Shown piece after piece: positions 18,837 to 27,175 of a stretch of 43,501 bases of DNA (positions within the stretch are counted from its first letter, which is position 1; each line of letters begins with the position of its first letter). A program made the position numbers and the translations under genes. The stretch is from Deltaproteobacteria bacterium (GTDB lineage: Bacteria > Desulfobacterota > DSM-4660 > Desulfatiglandales > HGW-15): positions 1-43,501 of the forward strand of contig JAFGFY010000112.1 of the NCBI GenBank assembly GCA_016930795.1, read 5' to 3'. The notes beneath the pieces are model-generated. The model had not been told where the DNA came from, did no database searches, and was given only the letters and a program-made list of their open reading frames with translations.

Positions 18837-19538
18837 ATGATCAACGACAGTCATTTTGAAAAGAAGAATTTTCGATCCCTGATCGAGAGTGATGAAATAG
18901 GCAACGTTGAAGAAAGGCTGAACGTCATCGACGCATTTTTGAACACAGAAGAACATGTGACCCTTGAGGAGATGATGCAGCTTCTGAAGGACAGAGGGTT
19001 TGATTATGAGACAGAATTTGTGAGACAGTGCATGAATCGCTGGGTCAGTCATGGATTTGCACAAAAGAAGCTGTTTGAGGGGCAACCGCCTCGGTATGAA
19101 CATCGTCACCTTGGCAGGCATCATGACCACCTGATTTGCACTAAATGCGGTCGAATCACGGAATTCTGGAATGAAGAAATGGAAATGCTGCAGCTAAGGA
19201 TAGCAACTTCTCATGGCTTTCATATGCTTCAGCATAAAATGGAAATTTATGGACTCTGCTCCCAATGCGTCTCAGAGAGAGCGCCTTTAATGCCCCTTGC
19301 TATGGCCAAATCCGGTGAAAGGCTGATTATTGCCGATATCATGGGAGGAGTTCAGGCAAGAGACAGACTGGCCTCCATGGGACTGAGGAAAGGAGATCAA
19401 TTGGAGGTCATCAATAATGACGGTTTTGGCCGACTGATTGTCGGGCATGACACAATAAGGATAGCGTTGGGGAGGGGAATGGCTCAGAAAATCATGGTTT
19501 CTCTGCCCAATAGAAAACCCGATGAAGTTGATATATGA
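18837..19538 (+). CDS. Fur-like regulator fused to a FeoA domain
   Basis: A 233-residue two-domain protein. Residues ~25-147 are Fur-like: winged helix (VEERLNVIDAFLNTEEHVT), then the metal half with RHHDHLICTKCG (Cys101, Cys104), HGFHMLQHKMEIYGLCSQC (Cys141, Cys144). Residues ~150-224 match FeoA/SH3-like domains (RLASMGLRKGDQLEVI, LIVGHDTIRIALGRGMAQKI). A FeoA-like C-terminal domain is standard in DtxR/IdeR regulators but is unusual on Fur. It could respond to iron through the SH3-like domain or interact with FeoB; no feoB is in the window. The winged helix is less conserved than in the upstream Fur, so DNA specificity may differ. It starts 133 bp after fur; a TTCTCTG/CAGAGAA hairpin (18741-18762) lies between. 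The ribosome-binding site is weak. Confidence 0.85.
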   Translation: MINDSHFEKKNFRSLIESDEIGNVEERLNVIDAFLNTEEHVTLEEMMQLLKDRGFDYETEFVRQCMNRWVSHGFAQKKLFEGQPPRYEHRHLGRHHDHLICTKCGRITEFWNEEMEMLQLRIATSHGFHMLQHKMEIYGLCSQCVSERAPLMPLAMAKSGERLIIADIMGGVQARDRLASMGLRKGDQLEVINNDGFGRLIVGHDTIRIALGRGMAQKIMVSLPNRKPDEVDI

Positions 19539-19545
19539 GGGAAGG

Positions 19546-20220
19546 TCAGGCTATCTTCTGTAAGAGGGCGCGTGCCTTGTTTCTTATTGACCTGATGAGT
19601 TTTTCAGATCTGCTCCTGTGATCATAATGACTTTTATCTTCTGGTGTAACATTTTCCGGGCAATGTCTGAGTTGAATCTTCGTGATGGCGTTGAAATCAT
19701 CCAGAAGAAACCTTCTATATAGGAGGTTTAAAGGGAATAACCTGCATTCCGTCTTGGAGATGGATGCGGACCAATCTACAATATAAGGTTTTCCGTTGTG
19801 CCCCAACAAGATGTTGGGGGCTCTTTTCATATCGCAGTGAGCCAGCCCGCGCTTATGAATGCGTTCTACGAGTCTCCGTAGTTCTTCAAAAAACTCTTTG
19901 GGGAGTATTTCTTTTTTCTCTACTTCCTCGATATTATTGCCCGGAATTTCTTCCAGGATCAGCGCGATCCCGTCAATCGAGCGAAAAAAGCGGGGAACAC
20001 CTTGAAGGCCTGCCAACCTCTTATATGCTTTACTTTCTCTCCAGACGAGAAAACGGCCGACGATATTCCGATAAAGACTTCGATTGGGACTGAAGTCCTT
20101 GACCACAGCTCTGACCTCATTCTTCTGGATGACATACAAGGCAGGTCTTGTACTAGAGGGTTCTCTCAGCACTTTTCGCCGGTATCGAGGGATATCGGAT
20201 ATTTTGATGGAAGCAAACAT
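19546..20220 (-). CDS. Kdo/RIO-like small-molecule kinase (WaaP/InaA-type)
   Basis: A 224-residue protein-kinase-fold enzyme similar to the lipopolysaccharide kinase family. The catalytic loop is HKRGLAHCDMKRAPNILL (His-Cys-Asp in place of HRD, with the Asn conserved) and the metal-binding motif is VDWSAS in place of DFG. An N-lobe Lys lies in VRAVVKDF and a Glu in ALILEEIPG. Members of this fold phosphorylate lipid A core sugars; other small-molecule substrates occur. ATG 20220 is preferred over TTG 20235, though neither has a clear ribosome-binding site. It converges on the Fur-FeoA gene with 7 bp between stops and no terminator between them. Confidence 0.7.
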   Translation of the reverse strand: MFASIKISDIPRYRRKVLREPSSTRPALYVIQKNEVRAVVKDFSPNRSLYRNIVGRFLVWRESKAYKRLAGLQGVPRFFRSIDGIALILEEIPGNNIEEVEKKEILPKEFFEELRRLVERIHKRGLAHCDMKRAPNILLGHNGKPYIVDWSASISKTECRLFPLNLLYRRFLLDDFNAITKIQLRHCPENVTPEDKSHYDHRSRSEKLIRSIRNKARALLQKIA

Positions 20221-20615
20221 AAGGGCAGAAGCCAATTCTTCGGAAAGAGTGTTAGAGATATATTAGGTGTAAGCGTAGACGTTTGTCAATCTCACTGATC
20301 GCGATTCCGGAGCTCGTATGATATCAGGATGGAATATCGATCCAGTAGAATTTTATATTGTTGCTGCGAAGGTCTTGAGGGGTCTTGTATCCAAGCTTCT
20401 CAGTGAGTCCAAGCTTCGGTAAACGTCCGGCGATAGGTTTTTTTAAGCTCCTCCATACAATAGTCGATCATCTTCCTCTTAAGATCCAACATGGGATCAT
20501 CTCCTTGAATAAGCCTGAAGGGGAAGGCTTTGGAATGGCGTAAATGGACGATGAGGCAGGGAATTTGTTTCCTATGAGGTGAAGTGTCTTTGATTTTTTT
20601 AGTGCATAAATTCTG
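20221..20615. other. Intergenic region between two minus-strand genes
   Basis: This 395-bp stretch lies downstream of sucD and upstream of the small kinase gene. I see a modest hairpin AGCCT/AGGCT at about 20513-20530 and repeats of the word CCAAGCTTC near 20391 and 20409, but no convincing terminator, promoter or small gene. Confidence 0.3.
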
Positions 20616-21488
20616 TTAGTGAAAGCCGTGTTTTGATGTCCAATAGGAAACGTCCATGGGTGACTCAAGGATGGTGACTTTGGCCTTGGCTAAGGCCTCC
20701 CACTTGGCTTCCACTGTTCCTGCTGAACTCCGGACGATGGCGCCGGCATGTCCCATGCGTTTTCCCTGAGGAGAGAAACGTCCCGCAATATAGGCGGCCA
20801 CTGGTTTCTTCATGTGGCTGGTAATGTATTTCGCAGCCCTTTCTTCCTGTTCCCCACCGACTTCACCGACGATGATCACCGCATCGGTCTCATCATCTTT
20901 TTCAAAGAGTTCCAGGATGTCGGGCAGGTTAGCTAAAACTATCGGGTCGGCCCCCATACCAACTACAGTACTCTGGCCCACGTTATTTTCTGAAAGAATT
21001 CCTGCAAATTCATACGAGAGGGTTCCGCTGCGGGAGATAATCCCTACTCGACCCGGTGCGAACATAGAGGCAGGCATTATCCCCATCTTGCCCTTTCCCG
21101 GAACAAGGATTCCCGGCGTTGTGGGACCAATGGCAAAGACTTTATTTTCAATAGCATACGAGCGCATTTTCATGACATCATGGACAGGGACGTGCTCAGG
21201 CACGATCACAATAAATTTTATAGCTGCGTCAATTGTCTCATAAAAAGCGTCCAAAACAAAGGGGGCCGGCACAAAGAAGACCGATGCATTGGCCCCGGTC
21301 TCCTTGACTGCCTCTTCAACACTGTCAAATACGGGAAGTCCTTCCACCGTGGCACCCCCCTTGCCTGGAGTTACGCCGCCAACAATAGTCGTACCGTAAT
21401 CAAGCATCCATTTCGTCTGTACCCTGGCGATTTTCCCCGTGATTCCTTGCACGATGACGCGCGTCTTTTCGTCAAGAAGAATACTCAT
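20616..21488 (-). CDS. sucD: Succinyl-CoA synthetase alpha-like (ADP-forming acyl-CoA synthetase) subunit
   Basis: A 290-residue CoA-binding, phosphohistidine-bearing subunit. His248 in GKRMGHAGAI is the expected phosphorylated residue and Glu209 in VGEVGGEQEE its partner; GVTPGKGG and SRSGTLSYE are conserved. Two family signatures differ: residues 121-126 read GPTTPG where E. coli SucD has GPNCPG, and the nucleotide-fold loop is QGITGKIARVQ rather than QGFTGSQGTFH. The pair may therefore use an acid other than succinate, such as malate or another dicarboxylate. ATG 21488 has GAGG seven bases upstream; an earlier ATG at 21494 overlaps that site. It follows sucC by about 100 bp. Confidence 0.85.
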   Translation of the reverse strand: MSILLDEKTRVIVQGITGKIARVQTKWMLDYGTTIVGGVTPGKGGATVEGLPVFDSVEEAVKETGANASVFFVPAPFVLDAFYETIDAAIKFIVIVPEHVPVHDVMKMRSYAIENKVFAIGPTTPGILVPGKGKMGIMPASMFAPGRVGIISRSGTLSYEFAGILSENNVGQSTVVGMGADPIVLANLPDILELFEKDDETDAVIIVGEVGGEQEERAAKYITSHMKKPVAAYIAGRFSPQGKRMGHAGAIVRSSAGTVEAKWEALAKAKVTILESPMDVSYWTSKHGFH

Positions 21489-21586
21489 TTGCATGCCTCT
21501 CTGTGATATTTCAAAACGGATAACCTGATCTTATATCTTCTAGATCGAAATCCAACAAATATGCTTATGCACTGTCAAAGCAACCT

Positions 21587-22726
21587 TTAGCGTTTGCGCA
21601 CCAATTCAATGAGGCGGTCAACGGCCTTCTCTGTAGCCGCCTCTGTCACTACATGAACACCAGCGGACCGCAAGATTTCCCATGTTTCTTCCTGATGATT
21701 CCCGAGGGCCTTGGCAACTATGGGTATTTTTACTTGATGCTCTTTGATATATCGCACAACACCTTTAGCTCCTTCATGAATAGGATTAATTCCACCATAG
21801 ATATTGATGAAAATCGCTTTCAGGTTCGGTTTCATCATGACAAGTTCCATGCATTTATAGAGGAGTTCCTCAGTGATGCCACCTCCGGTCTCCAGAAAAT
21901 TGCCTGGACGGAGGATCTTTCCTATGATATCCATACTTGCCATGCCAAGACCGGCCCCAGAGGAGATCAGACCGATATCCCCGTCTAGGTCCACATATGT
22001 CACACCAATTTCCTTGCCCTTGCGCTCCATTGGGTTCTCAATCCTCTCAAAACGGTCTGGGAGAGGATACTTGATGCGTGAGACAGCCGAAGGATCAATC
22101 TCGAAAACAGCATCCGCAGCCAATAAGCCTTCGTTGGGGAGGACAACCAGGGGATTGATCTCTGCGATTAGAGCTTCAAACTCTGTGAAGAGCGTATAGA
22201 GCCGATTGATCACATCGGCACAGGAACCCAATAACCGTTTGGAAAGACCGAGCTTTCTCAGAAGGCTCCGTGCCTGGTAGGGATAGAATCCGAATTTCGG
22301 GTCTATTGTGGCTGTGCCAATTTTCTCGGGTGATGTGCGTGCCACTTTCTCAATGTTCACGCCGCCTTCGGTGCTCACCAAGACGACAGGCTTTCCAGAA
22401 TAGCCGTCGATAGTAATGCCGACATAAAGTTCTTTTGAGATATCCGCTTTTTCGCTGACAAGGATTTTTCGAACAGGTAATCCCTTGATTTCAGAGCCGA
22501 GCATTTGCCCTGCCGTGTCTTCAAGTTCTTCAGGGGTGGATACCGTCTTGATGCCGCCGGCGAGTCCACGCCCTCCAACGAGGACCTGAGCCTTGATAAG
22601 GACGGGATAACCGATCTCCCCGGCAATGGATAGCGCCTCTTCCGTGGTTTCAACCACCTTTTGCCTTGGGACAGGAATCCCCTTGGTCTTGAATAGATTT
22701 GCTGCTTCGAATTCATAGAGTCTCAT
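21587..22726 (-). CDS. sucC: Succinyl-CoA synthetase beta-like subunit
   Basis: A 379-residue ATP-grasp subunit that should carry the nucleotide and acid sites. Visible blocks: RLYEFEAANLFKTKGIPVP (N-terminus), KAQVLVGGRGLAGGIK (nucleotide loop), EALIAEINPLVVL (metal site), SSGAGLGMASMDII and FLETGGG, then AIFINIYGGINPIHEGAKG. Relative to E. coli SucC the acid-side segment differs (GGINPIHEGA for GGIVRCDLIA; KALGNHQEE for RLEGNNAE), matching the divergence of the alpha subunit. ATG 22726 has GGAG ten bases upstream. A promoter lies about 143 bp upstream, and the FCD/GntR gene is transcribed divergently. Confidence 0.85.
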   Translation of the reverse strand: MRLYEFEAANLFKTKGIPVPRQKVVETTEEALSIAGEIGYPVLIKAQVLVGGRGLAGGIKTVSTPEELEDTAGQMLGSEIKGLPVRKILVSEKADISKELYVGITIDGYSGKPVVLVSTEGGVNIEKVARTSPEKIGTATIDPKFGFYPYQARSLLRKLGLSKRLLGSCADVINRLYTLFTEFEALIAEINPLVVLPNEGLLAADAVFEIDPSAVSRIKYPLPDRFERIENPMERKGKEIGVTYVDLDGDIGLISSGAGLGMASMDIIGKILRPGNFLETGGGITEELLYKCMELVMMKPNLKAIFINIYGGINPIHEGAKGVVRYIKEHQVKIPIVAKALGNHQEETWEILRSAGVHVVTEAATEKAVDRLIELVRKR

Positions 22727-22805
22727 GATGTTTCGGCTCCGATAGAGGTGATTATTTTAAGGAATCTCGCTTTCCTTTCAGTCTCTTCTAAAGAAAATGA
22801 ATCTT

Positions 22806-22825
22806 CCCGCTAAGAGATCAGCGGG
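22806..22825. other. Hairpin in the sucC leader
   Basis: CCCGCT (22806-22811) and AGCGGG (22820-22825) form a six-base stem with an eight-base loop inside the predicted 5' untranslated region of sucC. There is no T-tract. It could affect message stability. Confidence 0.35.
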
Positions 22826-22868
22826 TACCCCATGGCAAAAGGGATATCACTTGGTTTGCAGTGTTTGG

Positions 22869-22897
22869 AGTATGTGAAAACTCTGGTTGGATGTCAA
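22869..22897 (-). promoter_or_regulatory. Candidate promoter for sucC-sucD
   Basis: On the minus strand, TTGACA (22897-22892) and CATACT (22874-22869) are separated by 17 bp: a perfect -35 with a 4/6 -10. Transcription would start near 22862, giving a leader of about 135 bases. Confidence 0.55.
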
Positions 22898-23019
22898 GAC
22901 TAAAATCGATTGTCGATACCATAATTGCATGATCAGCTTCAAAGGATTCATTTAATATTGATGAGTAAAATATTATATAATCAACTGGTTACATAAAGCG
23001 GAATGGAATGTACAAAAAA

Positions 23020-23055
23020 TTGATTGACAAATAGATTAAAAATATAATTAATTAT
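23020..23055 (+). promoter_or_regulatory. Candidate promoter and palindrome for the FCD/GntR gene
   Basis: TTGATT (23020-23025), a 17-bp spacer and a perfect TATAAT (23043-23048). The -10 lies in a 12-bp perfect palindrome, ATAATTAATTAT (23044-23055), and ATTGAT/ATCAAT flank the region. The arrangement would suit autorepression, but no classical FadR/FCD operator was recognised. Confidence 0.55.
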
Positions 23056-23091
23056 TTTATCAATAGCATCATGCTTTATTAAGGAGTGCGT

Positions 23092-23838
23092 ATGCCCAGA
23101 AATAAGAAAGGGGCAAATCTGAACAACTATGAGGACCACAGCCAGAAGGCCTATCAAGGGATTCGTCGTCTATTGTATAACAAGGAACTCGTTCCAGGGC
23201 AGAAAATTCCATATCGTGAACTGGCGGAGCGTCTGAACATGAGCCCGACACCTATCATCCAGGCGCTCAAATGGCTGGAGATTGAAGGTCTTGTCCTCCA
23301 TAAACCAAACCGCGGGTATTACATGACGCCTTTCAGCCTTCAGGAAATCGAAGAAATCTATGAGCTACGTGAGATCATTGAACCTTCCCTTTTGCCGGAG
23401 ACTGTTAAGCATCTGAATAAGGAAGGAATCAAACGATTGAAGGCTTCCCTTGATGCCCATTTATCTGCGGAAAGGGGGTTTTATCTCAAGGAGAGGCTTT
23501 TTAAGAATACCGACTTTCATTTGACACTGGCATCTCTATCCGGTCGGCAGACCCAGATTCGGGTGTTGCGCCATGTGTTTGACCTCTTATTGTTGAAATA
23601 CGGCGGCAGCTACATGCCCATCGGATCCATGGATGCCATGGACAAGGACCATCAAAAAACCTTTGAATATGCGGTTTCCGGAGACATCAAAGGGGCGAAG
23701 GCGACACTTTCGAAACATATCGGCAACGTAAAGAAAGAAGTGCTTAAGGGTTTTAAGCGAGTGCTGGAAGAAAAGGAAGAATTTCTATTTGAATCCCGTG
23801 CCGACAAATTCGGGATGGGGATACGTCACACCAGCTAA
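23092..23838 (+). CDS. GntR-family regulator, FCD (FadR) subfamily
   Basis: A 248-residue transcription factor with an N-terminal winged helix (about residues 12-75; IPYRELAERLNMSPTPIIQALKWLEIEGLV is the recognition region) and a C-terminal all-helical FCD ligand domain (about 85-235). The FCD domain keeps an Asp (NTDFHLTLA) and a later His (LSKHIGNV) of the usual metal/carboxylate-binding set. Such proteins usually respond to small organic acids or acyl-CoA. It is divergent from sucC-sucD, the likeliest targets, and precedes the GlpA-like operon. ATG 23092 is chosen because AAGGAG lies five bases upstream; GTG 23086 would overlap it. Confidence 0.88.
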   Translation: MPRNKKGANLNNYEDHSQKAYQGIRRLLYNKELVPGQKIPYRELAERLNMSPTPIIQALKWLEIEGLVLHKPNRGYYMTPFSLQEIEEIYELREIIEPSLLPETVKHLNKEGIKRLKASLDAHLSAERGFYLKERLFKNTDFHLTLASLSGRQTQIRVLRHVFDLLLLKYGGSYMPIGSMDAMDKDHQKTFEYAVSGDIKGAKATLSKHIGNVKKEVLKGFKRVLEEKEEFLFESRADKFGMGIRHTS

Positions 23839-23919
23839 GGGGGTCCGGGAGACCCTGATAACTCTGAAATTATCTCGAACCACAGAATATGGATTTACAC
23901 TGAACAAGTGATTTATAGA

Positions 23920-24007
23920 CAGGAATTCCAGCTATGAATCTTCCGTAGGAATCCTGATACAAAGTCGCTTTGCCGCATTGCGCTCCTCCAAAGGAGGAGT
24001 TTTTTTT
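23920..24007 (+). terminator. Structured leader ending in an intrinsic terminator
   Basis: CTCCTCC (23983-23989), AAA loop, GGAGGAG (23993-23999) and then eight T form a strong Rho-independent terminator. Upstream, CAGGAATTCC (23920-23929) pairs with GGAATCCTG (23948-23956) with one bulged base. It lies between the GntR gene and the GlpA-like gene, 25 bp before the latter's ATG, so it either ends the gntR transcript or acts as an attenuator. The GGAGGAG arm looks like a ribosome-binding site but is too far from ATG 24032 to serve. Confidence 0.75.
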
Positions 24008-24031
24008 AGGACTGCGGAGTCATTCTGTATA

Positions 24032-25492
24032 ATGATGAAAAAATGTGATGTCATTATTATCGGTGCTGGGGTCGTAGGTAATGCTATTGCCCGAGAATTG
24101 TCTCGATATGAGGTTAGTATCGCGGTTCTTGAAAAAGAACTGGACGTGGCTATGGGCGCGAGTTCCCGTAATAGTGGTGTACTCCATTCCGGCATTCATT
24201 ATAAACCGGGGACTCTACGCGCGCGCCTCAGTGTTCAGGGAAATGCCATGATGAAGGATCTTTGTAGTGACCTGAAGATCAAAATTGAATATATCGGAAA
24301 ACTGACGGTTGCCCAGGATGAGGATGGTATTGAGACCCTCCACAGCTTGAAAGAACAGGGCGAGGCCAACAATGTGCCCGGTCTTGAAATACTCGACCAG
24401 GAGCAGATGCAACAGATACAACCCGGTGTTGGAGGAATCAAGGCCCTCTATTCCCCATCAACAGGGATAATCTGCCCCTATGGTCTGAGCATTGCCCTGG
24501 CGGAGAATGCCGCAGCAAACGGTGTTGAGTTCTATCTGGGCCATGGGGTCACGAATATTAGCAAAAACAGCCGAGAATTTGTGGTCAACACGGCCCAGGG
24601 GGAAGAATTCGAGGCCCCTGTATTGATCAATTCCGCAGGCCTGTTCTCCGATCGCGTCTGCGAGATGCTGGGTATAGACGAATACCGGATCTATCCATGC
24701 CGAGGTGAATACCTTGTTCTAGATAAGAGACTGAAGGGAACCTTGTCCACCCTGGTCTATCCCGCACCACGAAAGGGTGGTGCGGGATTGGGGATTCATC
24801 TGACCAACACCGTAGATGGCAATATCCTCATCGGGCCGAGTAGTGAATATGTGGATGAGCCGGATGATTTCGCCTCCACATCGGAGATCATGACGCAATT
24901 AAAAAAGGAAGGGCACGAACTCCTTCCCGAGCTTTCTACCACGGACTTCATTCGAAGCTTTTCGGGGCTGAGGGCAAAGCAGAATCCTCCCGAAGTCGGA
25001 GGGTACAAAGACTTTATCATTGAGAGTCGGGATGATTTCCCCGGTTTCATCAACCTGGTAGGTATCGAAAGTCCTGGTCTAACCAGTGCTCCTGCAATCG
25101 GGCTGATGGCGAAGGAGATGGTGGGGAGGTTTGTCGATCTGAAGGATAAAGACCGATTTGTCTCTGAACGCCCCGGCTCAGTCGGTTTTTTCCATGAGTT
25201 ACCTGAAGAGAAAAAAGCCGATCTTGTGGCAAAAAATCCGGACTATGGCGAGGTCATATGCCGCTGTGAACAGATAACCAAAAAGGAAATTTTGGATGCC
25301 ATTCAAAATCCATTACGCAATTCGACCATAAACGGCATAAAATACCGCTCTCGGGCTATGATGGGACGTTGTCAGGGAGGATTCTGCCTTCCCCGGATTG
25401 TGGAGATACTGAAACAGGAATTTGGCTACAAGCCGGAAGATTATTTGCTGCAAAGCAAGGGCTCTCCACTTTTTAGCGGGAGGGTGCGGTAA
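24032..25492 (+). CDS. GlpA-like FAD oxidoreductase with C-terminal BFD [2Fe-2S] domain
   Basis: A 486-residue flavoprotein of the DAO/glycerol-3-phosphate dehydrogenase superfamily. The FAD site is DVIIIGAGVVGNAIARELSRY, with SSRNSGVLHSGIHY as the second contact, typical of the GlpA/L-2-hydroxyglutarate oxidase branch. The tail is a BFD-like iron-sulfur domain with CRCEQ and GRCQGGFC supplying four cysteines. With the two following genes it should form an anaerobic dehydrogenase for glycerol-3-phosphate or a 2-hydroxy acid. ATG 24032 (or 24035) is chosen; the frame runs back to TTG 23978, but that would translate through the terminator. GGAG lies 12 bases upstream of 24032. Confidence 0.85.
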   Translation: MMKKCDVIIIGAGVVGNAIARELSRYEVSIAVLEKELDVAMGASSRNSGVLHSGIHYKPGTLRARLSVQGNAMMKDLCSDLKIKIEYIGKLTVAQDEDGIETLHSLKEQGEANNVPGLEILDQEQMQQIQPGVGGIKALYSPSTGIICPYGLSIALAENAAANGVEFYLGHGVTNISKNSREFVVNTAQGEEFEAPVLINSAGLFSDRVCEMLGIDEYRIYPCRGEYLVLDKRLKGTLSTLVYPAPRKGGAGLGIHLTNTVDGNILIGPSSEYVDEPDDFASTSEIMTQLKKEGHELLPELSTTDFIRSFSGLRAKQNPPEVGGYKDFIIESRDDFPGFINLVGIESPGLTSAPAIGLMAKEMVGRFVDLKDKDRFVSERPGSVGFFHELPEEKKADLVAKNPDYGEVICRCEQITKKEILDAIQNPLRNSTINGIKYRSRAMMGRCQGGFCLPRIVEILKQEFGYKPEDYLLQSKGSPLFSGRVR

Positions 25493-25544
25493 AGGAAAGG
25501 CTTATGACATACGGCGCAGGGCTCAGGAGAAGGATCGAGATCCT

Positions 25545-26786
25545 ATGCAAAACATAAAGCATGATTTGGTCGTTATCGGTGGCGGACCGGCCGGTCTGGC
25601 TGCTGCAATCTCTGCTCGAAGAAACGGCTGCCGTGATGTACTTTTGATCGAGAGGGCTAAGACCTACGGCGGTATCCTCAATCAATGTATCCATGATGGC
25701 TTTGGCCTTCACCGGTTTGGTGAGACTCTCACGGGACCGGAATATGCCCAGCTCTATATCGATGAATTTAAGGCCCAGCGGCTTGAAGCCATGTTGGGAA
25801 CCATCGTCCTATCGATGGATAGCGGGCGAAATCTCTATGTCAGCTCCAGGAACGGATTCAAGAAGATTGAGGCAGGAGCCGTAATCTTGTCCATGGGATG
25901 CAGAGAAAGAACCGCGGGCGCAATTTCACTGCCCGGAACAAGGCCTGCCGGGATCTACACAGCCGGTGCTGCACAAAATTTTATCAATCTTCAGAACATC
26001 ATGGTGGGGAAACAGGCTGTAATCATGGGTTCGGGCGATATCGGCCTGATCATGGCCAGACGAATGACCCTGGAGGGGGCCAAAGTGGAGTCCGTATTCG
26101 AGATCCTGCCTTATGCCAGCGGGCTTCCTCGCAACATACAGCAATGCCTCAATGATTATGATATTCCGCTCCATTTGAGTACATCGGTCATCAATCTTCA
26201 CGGAAAGGAGAGATTGACCGGGGTCACCGTGGCGGAGGTGAATGAAGGCCTTATGCCGGTTCCAGGGACGGAGCGTTACGTGCCATGCGACACCCTCCTG
26301 CTTTCCGTCGGTTTGATCCCTGAGAATGAATTGTCTCGAGGCGCTAATGTCGTTATGGAATCCAGGACCGGTGGCGCCCAAGTGGACGATACACTTATGA
26401 CAAGCCTTCCCGGCGTCTTTTCGTGCGGGAATGTTCTTCATGTGCATGATTTGGTCGATCATGTTTCAGAAGAGGCAGAATTAGCCGGCCGGTTTGCTGT
26501 TGAATATTTGGACGGGGGTATCCAACCGCGTGAGTCCTATATCCAGATCGAGCCAGGAGAGGGCGTGCGCTATGTGCTTCCACAAAAAGTCAGCGGGGCA
26601 AGAGACTTCACCCTTTCGCTGCGTGTGGCCGCCCCTTCTCGGAATCAGAGCGTCTGGGTGAAAGACAGCGAAAAAAAGCTCGCGCGAAAAAAGATGCTTC
26701 GGCTTCATCCGGCTGAAATGGTTCGGATCAAGGTCAAGGCGAACAAACTGGGGAGTGCTAAAAGATTATGCGTGAGTGTAAAATGA
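25545..26786 (+). CDS. GlpB-like FAD/NAD-linked oxidoreductase
   Basis: A 413-residue protein of the pyridine-nucleotide-disulfide reductase fold. The FAD motif is VVIGGGPAGLAAAISARRNG and a second Rossmann motif is VIMGSGDIGLIMARRMTLEG. VFSCGNVLHVHDLVDHVSEEAELAG is the third FAD block. No redox CxxC disulfide is present in the usual place, so it probably passes electrons from the GlpA-like subunit to NAD or another carrier. It starts 52 bp after the GlpA-like gene; the frame is open further upstream without an ATG, and AGGAGAAGG lies about 13 bases before ATG 25545. The next gene overlaps its stop. Confidence 0.85.
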   Translation: MQNIKHDLVVIGGGPAGLAAAISARRNGCRDVLLIERAKTYGGILNQCIHDGFGLHRFGETLTGPEYAQLYIDEFKAQRLEAMLGTIVLSMDSGRNLYVSSRNGFKKIEAGAVILSMGCRERTAGAISLPGTRPAGIYTAGAAQNFINLQNIMVGKQAVIMGSGDIGLIMARRMTLEGAKVESVFEILPYASGLPRNIQQCLNDYDIPLHLSTSVINLHGKERLTGVTVAEVNEGLMPVPGTERYVPCDTLLLSVGLIPENELSRGANVVMESRTGGAQVDDTLMTSLPGVFSCGNVLHVHDLVDHVSEEAELAGRFAVEYLDGGIQPRESYIQIEPGEGVRYVLPQKVSGARDFTLSLRVAAPSRNQSVWVKDSEKKLARKKMLRLHPAEMVRIKVKANKLGSAKRLCVSVK

Positions 26787-27175
26787 CTGAGAAGGAACTT
26801 ATTTGTGTGATTTGTCCTAACGGCTGTGAGCTGAAGGCATTGATAGAAGAGGGATCTCAGACCGTAGTCAGAAAAATCAGTGGAGCACTCTGTGAAAAAG
26901 GTCCCGCGTGGGCTGAACAGGAACTGATCAATCCTATGAGAACCATCGCGAGTAGCATCATTGTAGATGGTGGCGACTACCCACTGGTCAGCGTTCGAAC
27001 GGATGCGGCCATTCCCTTGAAAAGTATTTCGAATGTCATGAAGGCCATAAAATCGATCAAGGTAAAGGCACCTGTAAAGGTTGGAGACGTTCTGATAAGG
27101 GAGCCGGCCGGGACTTCCTGCAACATCATTGCAACACGACATGTCAACGAGGTTTTTGACGACTCGGGTATTTAG
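26783..27175 (+). CDS. DUF1667-family protein
   Basis: A 130-residue protein of the DUF1667 family, which recurs as the third gene with GlpA/GlpB-like oxidoreductases in anaerobes. A cysteine cluster at the N-terminus (CVICPNGCELKA, then GALCEKGPAWAEQE) suggests an iron-sulfur or other metal site, so an electron-transfer role is likely. The C-terminal half (SVRTDAAIPLKSISNVMKAI) is a conserved, non-cysteine region. ATG 26783 overlaps the preceding TGA as ATGA, indicating coupling; an ATG at 26768 is the alternative. No membrane segment. Molecular function is not established. Confidence 0.82.
   Translation: MTEKELICVICPNGCELKALIEEGSQTVVRKISGALCEKGPAWAEQELINPMRTIASSIIVDGGDYPLVSVRTDAAIPLKSISNVMKAIKSIKVKAPVKVGDVLIREPAGTSCNIIATRHVNEVFDDSGI

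Noticed and set aside
23978-24031. N-terminal extension of the GlpA-like gene from TTG 23978
   Set aside because: It would translate through an intrinsic terminator; conserved sequence starts at ATG 24032.
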